From Chondrinema litorale (GTDB lineage Bacteria > Bacteroidota > Bacteroidia > Cytophagales > Flammeovirgaceae): DNA of 64,000 bases. The first letter of the stretch is position 1; each line of letters opens with the position of its first letter. The DNA lies in NCBI RefSeq assembly GCF_026250525.1, contig NZ_CP111067.1, positions 1 through 64,000 on the forward strand. The letters are read 5' to 3'. A model generated the notes under the pieces. That model was given only the letters and a program-made list of their open reading frames with translations, did no database searches and was not told the origin of the DNA. Shown here piece by piece: positions 36,968 through 47,384 of this stretch. The position numbers and the translations under genes are program-made.

Positions 36968-37849
36968 ATGAAAACAATTCTGGTAACAGGAAGTAATGGA
37001 CAATTAGGAAACGAATTAAGGTTACTTGCTGAAAATTTTTCAGATTGCCATTTTATTTTTGCCGATGTAGAAGATCTGGATATAACAAATAAAGATAGTA
37101 TCAATATTTTCTTTGAAGAAAATAATATCCACTATTGTATTAATTGTGCAGCATATACAGCTGTAGATAAAGCTGAATCTGATAAAGAAAAAGCTTTTCA
37201 AATTAATACATTAGGACCTGAGCTTCTTTCTAAAGCATGTAAAAGCTCAGATGCTGTATTTATACATATCTCTACTGATTTTGTGTTTGAAGGCACTAAT
37301 AATATCCCCTATACAGAAAATACGAATCCTAAACCTGTGAGTGTTTATGGAGAAAGTAAAAGAGAAGGAGAAGTTAAAGCATTAGAGTATAATCCTGCAA
37401 CAGTCGTAATAAGAACTTCGTGGTTATACTCTGTACATGGCAATAACTTTGTTAAAACCATGATTAGGTTGGGCAAAGAAAGAGATTCTTTGGGGATTGT
37501 ATTTGATCAAACAGGTTGTCCAACTTATGCAGGAGATTTGGCAGCAGCTATTCTAAAAATAATAGAAAATTTGGATGAAAATAAAGATAATAAATCTCTT
37601 TTTGGATTATATCACTTTAGTAATAAAGGCGTTTGCAGTTGGTTTGATTTCGCCTATACGATCTTTAAGTTGAATAATATCAATATTCAAGTAAAACCCA
37701 TTACTACAGAAGAATACCCATTACCAGCTAAAAGACCTGCTTATAGTGTAATGAACACTAAAAAAATACAGGATACTTTTGGGATTGAAATTCCTTACTG
37801 GACAGACAGTTTAGAAACTTGTATTAAACTTTTGAATCAAAATGCTTAA
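36968..37849 (+). CDS. rfbD: dTDP-4-dehydrorhamnose reductase
   Basis: 293 residues from the ATG giving MKTILVTGSNGQLGNEL; a longer frame from 36863 only overlaps rfbC and is not conserved. It is an extended SDR with the NADP site GSNGQLG, NCAAYTAVDKAE, STDFVFEG and the YGESKREGE active-site pair Tyr/Lys. It performs the last step to dTDP-L-rhamnose. It starts 4 bp after rfbC and overlaps rfbB by 8 bp. Confidence 0.96.
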   Translation: MKTILVTGSNGQLGNELRLLAENFSDCHFIFADVEDLDITNKDSINIFFEENNIHYCINCAAYTAVDKAESDKEKAFQINTLGPELLSKACKSSDAVFIHISTDFVFEGTNNIPYTENTNPKPVSVYGESKREGEVKALEYNPATVVIRTSWLYSVHGNNFVKTMIRLGKERDSLGIVFDQTGCPTYAGDLAAAILKIIENLDENKDNKSLFGLYHFSNKGVCSWFDFAYTIFKLNNINIQVKPITTEEYPLPAKRPAYSVMNTKKIQDTFGIEIPYWTDSLETCIKLLNQNA

Positions 37850-38855
37850 ATCAATATTAGTAACCGGTGGTGCCGGATTTATCGGATCTAACTTTGTACC
37901 TTATTTTCTTGAGAAATATAAGGATTACAAAATTATTAATATGGATAAACTCACCTACGCAGGTGACTTAAAAAATCTAGAAGAAGTAGCTGACAGTGAT
38001 AGATATGAACTTATCGAAGGAGATATTTGCAACAGAGGATTTGTAGCTGCAATTTTTGAGAAATACGATATTAGAGGAGTTATCCATTTTGCAGCTGAAT
38101 CTCATGTAGATAATTCGATCTCTGGACCAGAAGCTTTTGTGGTAACCAATGTAAATGGCACTTTTACTTTATTAGATGTTGCTAGAAAATACTGGATGGA
38201 ATCACCATTTCAATATAAAGAAGCATATAAAGATTGTCGATTCCACCATATCTCTACAGATGAGGTTTATGGAACACTAGGAAAAGAAGGTCTTTTTACA
38301 GAAACAACACCTTATGCTCCTAATAGTCCTTATAGTGCTTCTAAAGCTTCGAGTGATATGATTGTAAGAAGTTATTACCATACTTATGGAATGGATGTAG
38401 TAACCACTAATTGCTCTAACAATTATGGACCTAAGCAACACGATGAGAAATTGATTCCTACCATTATTAGAAAGGCTATTTCTAAGGAATCTATTCCGAT
38501 TTATGGAGATGGTTTAAATATTAGAGATTGGCTGTATGTATTAGACCATTGCAAAGGAATTGATCTAGTTTACCACACTGGTAAAACTGGAGAAACTTAT
38601 AATATTGGTGGAAGAAACGAAAAGAATAATCTCTATATAGTAAATGCCATTTGTGAGTTACTCGATGAAAAAAAGCCATTAGCAAACGGTTCTTATAAGC
38701 AATTTATCACCTTTGTAAAAGATCGCCCTGGCCATGATAGAAGATATGCCATTGATGCAACCAAGCTAGAAACAAAACTTGGATGGAAAGCAGATGAAAA
38801 CTTCGAGAGCGGCATTGTGAAGACTGTTGAATGGTACTTAACAAAGTATGCATGA
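37842..38855 (+). CDS. rfbB: dTDP-glucose 4,6-dehydratase
   Basis: 337 residues. It is an extended SDR with GGAGFIGSNFVPYFL, HFAAESHVDNSI, HISTDEVYGTLG and YSASKASSDMIVRSYY, all hallmark RmlB motifs, plus RDWLYVLDHCKGIDLVYHTGKTGETYNIGG. It converts dTDP-glucose to the 4-keto-6-deoxy intermediate. It is translationally coupled to rfbD and followed at once by a bidirectional terminator. The unit would supply rhamnose for surface glycans, possibly the EPS itself. Confidence 0.97.
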   Translation: MLKSILVTGGAGFIGSNFVPYFLEKYKDYKIINMDKLTYAGDLKNLEEVADSDRYELIEGDICNRGFVAAIFEKYDIRGVIHFAAESHVDNSISGPEAFVVTNVNGTFTLLDVARKYWMESPFQYKEAYKDCRFHHISTDEVYGTLGKEGLFTETTPYAPNSPYSASKASSDMIVRSYYHTYGMDVVTTNCSNNYGPKQHDEKLIPTIIRKAISKESIPIYGDGLNIRDWLYVLDHCKGIDLVYHTGKTGETYNIGGRNEKNNLYIVNAICELLDEKKPLANGSYKQFITFVKDRPGHDRRYAIDATKLETKLGWKADENFESGIVKTVEWYLTKYA

Positions 38856-38884
38856 AAAGCCCATTTTAGGGCTTTTCTTTTATA
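38855..38884. terminator. Bidirectional terminator between rfbB and the giant surface gene
   Basis: AAAAGCCC/GGGCTTTT stem with a 6-nt loop and TTTTCTTTT on the plus side; on the minus strand, too, T residues follow. It begins inside the rfbB stop codon and serves two convergent genes. Confidence 0.85.
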
Positions 38885-38891
38885 TTTTTTC

Positions 38892-41800
38892 TTACTTTAT
38901 TGCTATTTTTTTCACCATTATCTTTTTACCAATCCTCACTTTGGTGATAAAAATACCACTACTCATATTAGATAAATTTACTTGGTAATCGTACTGATTA
39001 CTACTATCAAATCTATCTGTATAAACCTTTTTGCCCATAGTATCATAAATATCTACGCGTATTTCAGCTTGCTCAGGATTATAAAAATCAAATTTTACAA
39101 TACTTGATGAAGGGTTTGGATAAACTACAAATCCGATTGGTTTAAAGCTAATTTCAAAAGTTGTAGCCTCACTTCCAAAAGTAATTGAGTTACCTGCTAA
39201 AGTTATAATACTTTTGTCAGAAAAATTGATTGATGTAGTTTCAGGCTGTTGCATTAATCTTGCTTTAACTGTATATAATTCCATATTACCAGAAATACTA
39301 TCAGCTAAGGCACCTGCAGCAAATTTTACTTCGCCCTTATCATTATCAATTTCTTCAATAAGAGTCTCTGTAAAACTTCCGGCATCCTCTATAGATAATA
39401 CCTGCAAAACCTCTGGATCGTAAGATAGAATAGCCTCAACACCATCTATAAATTGACTACCAGTTTGAAGCTCTATTGTGGCCTCAATTTCATCATTCAA
39501 ACTAATAATAGTTGGTATGCCTTTCAGTAATAGTTCAACACTTTCAGTCTGAACAAATGGAATAAAACTAGTATCTAAATCAACTAAAGCTAATTTTTCA
39601 AATGAACTATCTGTAACAACATATCCAGCAGTGTTATAATTAGAAGAAAGTAAAGAGAAATCTTTTATATCAATTGTATTATCAGCATTAAAATCTACAC
39701 TGTCTGAGAAACCTTCTTCTATAGAAGTATAACCAAAAGCATTTTTCAAAATACTATAGTCTTCGTCATTCACTTCATTATTATTATTAGCATCACCTTC
39801 TGTAAGTGTTCCAAAATGCAATAAATTATCTCCTCTTGTTAAATTCGCCACCATTGCATTTTTTAAGGTATGTGATTGTTTGACAGATAATAGATAGTTA
39901 CCTCTTGCCAAATCTTCAATAAAGAAGGTTCCAGAATCACTAGATACAGTTGAATAAGATACTAATTGCTTCAATTCACCTTGTTCGTAAACATCAACTT
40001 GAAGTGGTACAGCCCAAGAATTGTTTGGAGGACTTTGCCTGCCTTGTAAGTTTACTTTACCCAAAATATTTGCAAGACTGGTTTGTACATCTGCATAAAT
40101 GTAATCATGAACTAAGGTAGTTACACCATCAGATAAAGTGACTGTGATTAAATATTTACCCCTATCTCCTACCTGTGTAGCCCAGTTTAAAACTGCTTTT
40201 TGAGTCCCATTTTTCTGAATATATTCATCAAGCAAAATTGTATCGCCAGTTACCGTATTAACTGCAGACATATATATATCTGGGTTATCTTCATCAGTAT
40301 ATGAAATATTAGCCAATAAATTTTCACCTTCAATTATAGAAACAGTATCATCTATTAAAGTTATTACAGGTGGCATATTTATCGCCCGATTATCATACAC
40401 CATTACTTCTATTCCTTTTATTGCAGGGTTCTCCAACTCTTTGTGCAAAAAGGAAATATCAAGAATACTATCTTCTGAAACTGTAGTAATTGCTTGCAGC
40501 ATAAATGCCCCTTTGGCACCAGCAATAGCATACTGATCTATATTACTGAAAGCTAATGGCACCTCTCCGTCTAAAGCAATATCAAAAACACGTTTGCCTG
40601 CTGTGTCAATTTCATTAAATAATTCTGCAAAATAAAGTCTTACTAATACTTCTGTTCCAGGATATACAGGAAACTCCCAATTCATATCAGGTTCTGAATT
40701 AGCATCCCATCTCTCTGACTCAAAAATTGATTCTGGAATACTTAAACCTAAAAGTGAAGCATGACTATAAGAAATATCTCCTGAGTAGGCATTTGAGTTA
40801 CTACTTAATAAAATATTTTCACCTCCTTGACTAATTCTAAATACTGATGGATCATCTTTATTATCCATCATCCAATCAACTTTGCTGTTATCAATTGCGG
40901 CTATATCATCACCGCCAACATTTATGCGATAAAGAATTTGTCCTGCTTCTGGTTTAACTACTTCTACATTGATGTCAAAACTCATTTCCACAGGATCACC
41001 ATTACCATCACTTGCGGTAATAATAATAGTATAATTCCCTGAATCAGTAAAGGTAGGTAGTAGTGAAAAATGAACTTGATAAGTACCATCTCCATTATCA
41101 GTAATTAGATAATTAATAAATGAAATACTTTCTGAAGCAGCTGTAACACTAATATTTAGTGGGTCGAAATCTTCATCTTTTACATTAACATCAAAATCGT
41201 AACTTGCAGCAGCAGTAACATTTAAATCATCTTGCTGATCAATTGAAGGCACAAAGTTGGTAAAAGGATTATTTACTTTCCATGTAAAACTAATTTCATC
41301 ACTACCTCCTGCACCATCGTTTGCAGAAACTACAATGGTATACATCCCATTTGTAACAGCAGAAGCTGCTCCACTAGCTATCGTTCCTGTGATTGATCCA
41401 TTATTGGTATCCAAAGTAATTCCACTAGGTAAACCTGTTGCTTGATAACTGTAAGTGCCGCTACCACCGTTAGCTGTGATTTGAACTGAAATAACATCAC
41501 CTTCATCATTTACCTGATTAGCAACAGATGATAATTCCACTGGTTTGGTACTAACATTCCAAGTAAAAGTTATCTCTTCTTGTACTCCTTCTGAATCTTC
41601 GACTGTAACAATTACTGTATATGAACCATTTGAACCATCTGGGAGTGTTCCTGTGATTTCTCCGGAATTCTCATCTATACTGATACCTAAAGGTAAATTT
41701 TCAGCAGAATAAGTAAGATCACCCGTTCCTCCATTAGCAACTACACTTAAACTAATAGCATCTCCTTCGGTATTATTTTGAGAAGCTAATTGCTCTATTT

Positions 41801-44800
41801 CTATCGGATTAGCAGTAATAATTTCACCTCCTGAAAGTGCCACTTCTATTGATTGTCCATCGAGTGTGGTTACTGTTAATGTAGCAGATTTAATATCTGT
41901 ATCACTCGGATTAAAATTGACAATAATACTCAAACTAGCCCCTGATGATAAAAGATATACCTCATCTAACTCACTTTGATTAGTAATTGAAAAATCACTT
42001 TGATCTACGCCACCAAGTTCAATAGAAGTAATAAACAAACCTTGACTACCTCCTGAGTTATTAATTGTTATAGTTGCATTTCCTGTGTTTCCTTCAAAAT
42101 CATAAGCACCAAGGCCAGTTAATGTTCCTTTTGTAATAGCTGTTCCTTGAGGATTATTAGTGCCATAGACTTCCATGTTTTGCATTCTTCCTCCACCATT
42201 CTTTGGAGAGCCTCCTGTGATATAAATACCGCCTCCTGTAACTATCGCTTGGGTGCCATGACGGCCTTGATTCAACACATCTAACTCTTCCCATTCTCCA
42301 CTTGCTACATCTAATGACTCGGTTAAATCATAGGCTATTCCACTATTCCCACTACCTTCGCCGCCTATTACTAATAAATGATCTTGGTAGTTTACACTAC
42401 TCGCTCCTCCTCGTGGGGTTGGCAAGTCTGAAGGTAAAGAACTACCACTTAACCATGTGCCAGTACTTAAATCGTAAACATCTACTTCTGGTATTGTTGG
42501 TAACACCGAATTTACCTCTCCTGAGCGACGACCTCCGGCCAAATAAATCTTATCCCCTATCAATACCGAATGAAAATGATCACGCGATTGAGGGGCATCT
42601 GGCAATACTGTCCATGTATTGCTCGATGGATCATATTCATCTAACCATGGTACCCAACCATCTGTATGACCATTCTGAATACCTCCTACTATATAAAATT
42701 TATTGTTATAAACTACTACTCCGGCTGAGCCTCTACGGCGTGATGCTGGGATTTCTGGCCCCTGATACCATGCATCACTTACTGGATTATAAAGATAGAT
42801 ATAGGATGAGGGTGTCTCTATGGGATAGTCATTATCTTCAAAACTACAAATTGCCCAAATCAACCCTTCGTAACTAACAGCTTGAAAATGATTCAGTTCT
42901 ACAGGGGAAGATGATCCTGTTGTCCAAGTATTGGTGCTATAATCATAGATCTCTACCAAATCTGACTCTCTTCCTCCCATAAGATAAAACTTATCGCCTG
43001 CTTGTACAAAAGAATTCTCATGACGAGCTATATGCTCATTCGTATTACTAATACTTGTCCATACTGCATCGAACTTTGTAGTAATTGTCCATACAAACTC
43101 AATTTGTACAGGAGTATTAATTCCTCCATCTCCTACAGTTATTTCGACATTATATACTCCATCTCCACTATCACCTCCTTCAGCAGCATTTGAAGCAATA
43201 GTTCCAAATATATGTCCATTGGTGGGTTCTATATCCAAACCAAGAGGTAAACCTTCTGCTTCATAAAGCAAATTAGCATCTCCACCAGAAGCAACTACAG
43301 TAAGATCTGGTTCTTCTCCTTCTTTATTAAATTGATCAGTAATACTTTCTACTAAAATAGGTGTTACACTTTTTTTTATTTGAAAATAATCCCAAGTAGC
43401 GGCAAAAGAAGGATTACCTCCATAAGAGGTACTTATCGTGCCTACGGCTAATGCTGAGGCTACTCCATTTATCGTATAAGTCCCTTTTACAACTTTAAGT
43501 ATATCTCCAGTAAGTGTAATTTCTTCTCCAACGTTCAAGTAATTAACCTTGTCTACAGAATATTGGGGTTGTACTGTACCTGATACGGGGTCTACTAAAA
43601 AAGCTAACTCTAACTCTGTTAAGCTTAATAAACCACTGACATTATACGTCGGGTTGCTAACAATACTTCCGCCTGATTCATATAATACCGTTAAACCTCC
43701 TACTCCGCCATTCGACGATAATACCAACTTTATATAATTATCCTGATCGCCGGTACCTATGTAAATCCCCTCCGATTGGGAATCCGATGGTACTTGGTTA
43801 TCAAAAAACGGCGCATTCAACTTCGCCTTTACTAAATAACTCCCCGTTAACTCTCCTACATTTATCCCAAACTGAAAGCCATTATCCTGGCTATTCTCTA
43901 AGGCATCTCCTTCGGTAGTTGGCAAGGTAAACAATCCTGCTGTCCCCCCAAATATTGCCTCATCTGAATCATACTGTTCGTTATAATCCGTAGAGCCATT
44001 ACTCATCAATCCGGTAAATCCTATATCTCCAAAGCCATAGCCCAAGGCATTAAACAAATCATTACTATAAGGTACACTGGTACTAAATCCATTACTCTCA
44101 TCCCACTGAAAGGAATCATTTACATCCAGTATCCCATCTTCATCATCATCTGAATCATGTAAATTCGACAATAGAAACCCATTCACCAATACTTTATCAT
44201 AATCATCTGGTTGACTTGAGCCGGAACATGGGTCTGTTCCATTATCCATCTCATCGGCATCACTGTATCCATCATTATCACTATCTACATTCGTAGAATA
44301 AACAGGCTCACACAAACTCACAGCTCCTTCATAATCTGTTGGCTCAAAAATTACAATATTATCTGCGCCATAAGTAACTGCCCAAACTGTACCCGGAAAT
44401 ATATCATTATCGCCTTGGGCTACTACATCTAAAGGAAGAGAGCCAAATCCTGTGGCAAAGGTCTTGTTACAACTACTTGGCGTTTCCGGACAGTTTTCTA
44501 CCACCTTCCCATCTGAGCTTAATATTGCTCGAAAAATCGGGCCGGTACTGTTATAACCTGCCAGCAACAAATCTCCTTTCATTGCATTATCGAAATTACT
44601 CGCTGTGTATTCACACAAGCCATTGGTTGAGGGTCCATAGTTTACCAAAGCTCCATCGGTTTCTCCTGAGTTTCTAAAATCTCCTTCTGCCGGATTGGCC
44701 ATACTCAACGGAACTGCAGGCCAATCTAATGGCAAGGACTGACTCGAAAAATTAGGGTCACTTTCTAATAAAATTTCATTCCGCCAATAGGCATCGGTGC

Positions 44801-46085
44801 CATCATCTGGATTTAAGGTATGAGATCCTTTTGTATAAAGACCTGACCCTGCGGGATTTCCGCGGATCGGTGTTGGATGTCCTGCATAATAAATCTGATT
44901 ATTAAATGGATCGTCTGATACATAATTTAATTCCCCTGATACCAATGGCCTAATATAATGCAAACCATTCTTGTTATTCACTGATGGATCGCCTCCTGGA
45001 CCTATACCTGTCGAACCTGGCTCGCCTGATACATAATTGTTTGTTACTAATGCGGTTTTTGTCTCCCCCGGATAATCTGCCTCTCCCTCCGGATGACCTC
45101 CCCAGCCGCCATTCGCTCCATTATCTACTGCATACATCCGACTCTCTCGTCCTGGACTACTGGTGATTACTAAATCATATACATTTCGCCAGCCTGGTGA
45201 ATGTATCTGTACGGGGCTACTCGGGTCTATCTTTGCTTGATTTAATCCATCATTCCCGCCAAATGGATCATTGTTATCTGTATAACCATCTGTAGTACTT
45301 TCATTGGTTCGGGTCGGATCATCTAAAGTAGGTAGATCATAAACCCAATTATATGTGTAGCCATATTCTGTGCTACTCTGAACGGGCATATTATCTATCA
45401 CCGATAAATCTATACTCAAAATCGCTGCTGAATAGGCATACTCGGTATGAAAAGCAAAGTTATTTGATGGACTGCCTGCATTGGTATTGCCTCCTACTGC
45501 CAGATATAAAATATTGGGATATAAGGGGTCGATTGCTATTCCATTCACTGAATGATTCTCCTCTGAGCGGGGTAAACCGCGTACCAAATCTACTTTTTCC
45601 CAACTATTACCATTACGGGTTAAGCGATGTAAAATCCCTGAATTGGTATCTAAATTTAAATCATTACCACCGCCACCTGCTCCGATACGCCAATCACTTG
45701 AACTCACATACAAAACAGGGTTTGTAGAAGTTCCTGTTAAATAAAGCCCGGTTACCTGTCTGTTTTTTGTGTTGTTATATACCCCATCATCATCATGGTT
45801 TGGCGTTTCATTGCGAACAATATCTATTGTCTCTACACCAGTTACTGAGTAGTTATTGGCACTTACTCGCTCAATGCTATAGGCATAAATCAACCCGTCT
45901 TGTTGGGCTACATATAAGCGACCATCAGGGCCAAACTGCAAAGACGTTGGATTTTCACTTAGCTCCCCAACTAATCCACTTGAATTAAAACTAATCGTTT
46001 GACTATATAAGCAAACGCTCGTCAGAATGAGGGAAAGTGTTATTAATACTCGAAGATAGTAGTTAAGGTAATTATGGAAACCCAT
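38892..46085 (-). CDS. Giant multidomain T9SS surface protein (2397 aa)
   Basis: It has a signal peptide (~1-28). In order: a sugar-dehydrogenase-like six-bladed propeller (~30-600: NPTSLQFGPDGRLYVAQQDG), Asp-rich calcium repeats (~600-660: DSDNDGYSDADEMDNGTDP), a beta domain, a putative-Ig segment (~920-1010), kelch repeats (~1025-1310: NKFYIVGGIQNG), an anchor-D-like Ig domain (~1330-1410), two more putative-Ig segments (~1420-1620), a cadherin-like domain, a malectin-like domain (~1720-1900), a dockerin-like pair of EF-type loops (~2095-2145: DANNNNEVNDEDYS and DFNADNTIDIKDFS), a cohesin-like domain (~2165-2305), and a T9SS sorting domain (VVYPNPSSS, MSSGIFITKV). It is likely a cell-surface carbohydrate-binding or adhesive protein. 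No enzyme activity is proven. Confidence 0.9.
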   Translation of the reverse strand: MGFHNYLNYYLRVLITLSLILTSVCLYSQTISFNSSGLVGELSENPTSLQFGPDGRLYVAQQDGLIYAYSIERVSANNYSVTGVETIDIVRNETPNHDDDGVYNNTKNRQVTGLYLTGTSTNPVLYVSSSDWRIGAGGGGNDLNLDTNSGILHRLTRNGNSWEKVDLVRGLPRSEENHSVNGIAIDPLYPNILYLAVGGNTNAGSPSNNFAFHTEYAYSAAILSIDLSVIDNMPVQSSTEYGYTYNWVYDLPTLDDPTRTNESTTDGYTDNNDPFGGNDGLNQAKIDPSSPVQIHSPGWRNVYDLVITSSPGRESRMYAVDNGANGGWGGHPEGEADYPGETKTALVTNNYVSGEPGSTGIGPGGDPSVNNKNGLHYIRPLVSGELNYVSDDPFNNQIYYAGHPTPIRGNPAGSGLYTKGSHTLNPDDGTDAYWRNEILLESDPNFSSQSLPLDWPAVPLSMANPAEGDFRNSGETDGALVNYGPSTNGLCEYTASNFDNAMKGDLLLAGYNSTGPIFRAILSSDGKVVENCPETPSSCNKTFATGFGSLPLDVVAQGDNDIFPGTVWAVTYGADNIVIFEPTDYEGAVSLCEPVYSTNVDSDNDGYSDADEMDNGTDPCSGSSQPDDYDKVLVNGFLLSNLHDSDDDEDGILDVNDSFQWDESNGFSTSVPYSNDLFNALGYGFGDIGFTGLMSNGSTDYNEQYDSDEAIFGGTAGLFTLPTTEGDALENSQDNGFQFGINVGELTGSYLVKAKLNAPFFDNQVPSDSQSEGIYIGTGDQDNYIKLVLSSNGGVGGLTVLYESGGSIVSNPTYNVSGLLSLTELELAFLVDPVSGTVQPQYSVDKVNYLNVGEEITLTGDILKVVKGTYTINGVASALAVGTISTSYGGNPSFAATWDYFQIKKSVTPILVESITDQFNKEGEEPDLTVVASGGDANLLYEAEGLPLGLDIEPTNGHIFGTIASNAAEGGDSGDGVYNVEITVGDGGINTPVQIEFVWTITTKFDAVWTSISNTNEHIARHENSFVQAGDKFYLMGGRESDLVEIYDYSTNTWTTGSSSPVELNHFQAVSYEGLIWAICSFEDNDYPIETPSSYIYLYNPVSDAWYQGPEIPASRRRGSAGVVVYNNKFYIVGGIQNGHTDGWVPWLDEYDPSSNTWTVLPDAPQSRDHFHSVLIGDKIYLAGGRRSGEVNSVLPTIPEVDVYDLSTGTWLSGSSLPSDLPTPRGGASSVNYQDHLLVIGGEGSGNSGIAYDLTESLDVASGEWEELDVLNQGRHGTQAIVTGGGIYITGGSPKNGGGRMQNMEVYGTNNPQGTAITKGTLTGLGAYDFEGNTGNATITINNSGGSQGLFITSIELGGVDQSDFSITNQSELDEVYLLSSGASLSIIVNFNPSDTDIKSATLTVTTLDGQSIEVALSGGEIITANPIEIEQLASQNNTEGDAISLSVVANGGTGDLTYSAENLPLGISIDENSGEITGTLPDGSNGSYTVIVTVEDSEGVQEEITFTWNVSTKPVELSSVANQVNDEGDVISVQITANGGSGTYSYQATGLPSGITLDTNNGSITGTIASGAASAVTNGMYTIVVSANDGAGGSDEISFTWKVNNPFTNFVPSIDQQDDLNVTAAASYDFDVNVKDEDFDPLNISVTAASESISFINYLITDNGDGTYQVHFSLLPTFTDSGNYTIIITASDGNGDPVEMSFDINVEVVKPEAGQILYRINVGGDDIAAIDNSKVDWMMDNKDDPSVFRISQGGENILLSSNSNAYSGDISYSHASLLGLSIPESIFESERWDANSEPDMNWEFPVYPGTEVLVRLYFAELFNEIDTAGKRVFDIALDGEVPLAFSNIDQYAIAGAKGAFMLQAITTVSEDSILDISFLHKELENPAIKGIEVMVYDNRAINMPPVITLIDDTVSIIEGENLLANISYTDEDNPDIYMSAVNTVTGDTILLDEYIQKNGTQKAVLNWATQVGDRGKYLITVTLSDGVTTLVHDYIYADVQTSLANILGKVNLQGRQSPPNNSWAVPLQVDVYEQGELKQLVSYSTVSSDSGTFFIEDLARGNYLLSVKQSHTLKNAMVANLTRGDNLLHFGTLTEGDANNNNEVNDEDYSILKNAFGYTSIEEGFSDSVDFNADNTIDIKDFSLLSSNYNTAGYVVTDSSFEKLALVDLDTSFIPFVQTESVELLLKGIPTIISLNDEIEATIELQTGSQFIDGVEAILSYDPEVLQVLSIEDAGSFTETLIEEIDNDKGEVKFAAGALADSISGNMELYTVKARLMQQPETTSINFSDKSIITLAGNSITFGSEATTFEISFKPIGFVVYPNPSSSIVKFDFYNPEQAEIRVDIYDTMGKKVYTDRFDSSNQYDYQVNLSNMSSGIFITKVRIGKKIMVKKIAIK

Positions 46086-46211
46086 GTAGTTATATAGCTT
46101 CAGTTTAAACTAAGTAAATTTAGAAATATAACTGACCGTAAATCACCCATTTCTGTTAATAAACCATAATATTTGGATATGTTATTTCTAATTAAGTACT
46201 AAAAACACACT

Positions 46212-47384
46212 TTAACCTCTCTTAGCCTTATCCCAAACCGCAGATTGTCTTCCTCTAATAAACTTAAAAAAGCCCTGAAAAACAGCGAGGTTCATAAAGA
46301 AAAAATAATAGGGAAGGTAAAATGGCTTAAACTTTATATTTCGCTTTGTTAAATACCAACCTAATAGAGCGGCCACATAAAAAGCCAATTGTAGCATAAA
46401 AAACACTTTATAAAAGTAAGGATGCACATTTAGCAGCAATACATTTGCTATAAAGATAAGTGGTAAACTAAGAGGTGTGAGTGTCCACCTTAAAACCCGG
46501 TGAGATATATATTCAAATGATAATACAGGATACTTAAAGATGTTTAAAAGAGATTTTAACATAATGATAGACTGAATGCCACCCGCACAAATTCTCACTT
46601 TCCTTTTATGCTCATCTTCCATAGAAAAAGATGGATTCTCCATGGCCACAGCTTCAGGCTCATATACTATTCTATATCCTTTTTTATTAATTCTTAACGA
46701 GATAATAAAATCATCCAATATCACATTTTCTTCAACAAACTCATATAGTTCTGTTCTTATAGAAAAAAGCTCACCCGCAGAACCAACAACTGTATATAGC
46801 TCAGAATCGAGCTTTTTTAGGAATGACTCGTACTTCCAATAAAGCCCCTCTCCTTCTCCTACATTATCATCTTCAGAATCTAACTTTACCACTTTTTTCT
46901 CTCCTGAAGCTCCGCCTACTTTTGGGTCTTTGTAATGCTTAACCAGATTCTTTACAGCGTCTTCATTTAGAATCGTATTGGCATCATTAAAAATCACTAC
47001 CGGATTAGTTACTTCTTTCATGGCTCTGTTAAGCGCAGCTGTTTTACCTCTTCTTGCATCTTCATGCATTACTTTTACTTCGCTAAACTGCCTGCATATT
47101 TCGGGGGTGCGATCACTTGAACCATCTGTAATAATAAGAATCTCTAATTTGTCTGCCGGATAGTCTTGTGCTAGTGTATTCTTTATTTTTTGTTCTATAA
47201 AATCTTCTTCGTTATAGGCTGCTATTAAAAAGGTGACAGGTAGGTAAAAAGGCTCTTCATCTACAGTTTTTTTACTAATTATTTTCTTTATGCTAACGAT
47301 GGCCGCTAATAAAATCCCATAACCTGCATAGTTGTAAAATATAATAAAAAAAGCCACCCAAAATAGCCATAAAAAAACTACCAT
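46212..47384 (-). CDS. Processive-type GT2 glycosyltransferase with membrane helices
   Basis: 390 residues. An N-terminal membrane helix precedes a GT-A domain with TFLIAAYNEEDFIEQKIKNTL, ITDGSSDRTPEICRQF, NDANTILNEDAV (metal site), and DDFIISLRINKKGYRIVYEP. The end carries 3-4 helices. The segment after the catalytic Asp reads HKRKVRICAGGIQS, where cellulose-synthase-type enzymes have QxxRW, so the processive motif is altered. It probably makes or extends a surface glycan. It is separated from the giant gene by 126 bp on the same strand. Confidence 0.88.
   Translation of the reverse strand: MVVFLWLFWVAFFIIFYNYAGYGILLAAIVSIKKIISKKTVDEEPFYLPVTFLIAAYNEEDFIEQKIKNTLAQDYPADKLEILIITDGSSDRTPEICRQFSEVKVMHEDARRGKTAALNRAMKEVTNPVVIFNDANTILNEDAVKNLVKHYKDPKVGGASGEKKVVKLDSEDDNVGEGEGLYWKYESFLKKLDSELYTVVGSAGELFSIRTELYEFVEENVILDDFIISLRINKKGYRIVYEPEAVAMENPSFSMEDEHKRKVRICAGGIQSIIMLKSLLNIFKYPVLSFEYISHRVLRWTLTPLSLPLIFIANVLLLNVHPYFYKVFFMLQLAFYVAALLGWYLTKRNIKFKPFYLPYYFFFMNLAVFQGFFKFIRGRQSAVWDKAKRG

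Noticed and set aside
42302..42877. 191-residue plus-strand frame inside the giant surface gene
   Set aside because: Leu/His-rich, low-complexity translation antisense to a well-supported gene with clear domains; it is a reading-frame shadow.
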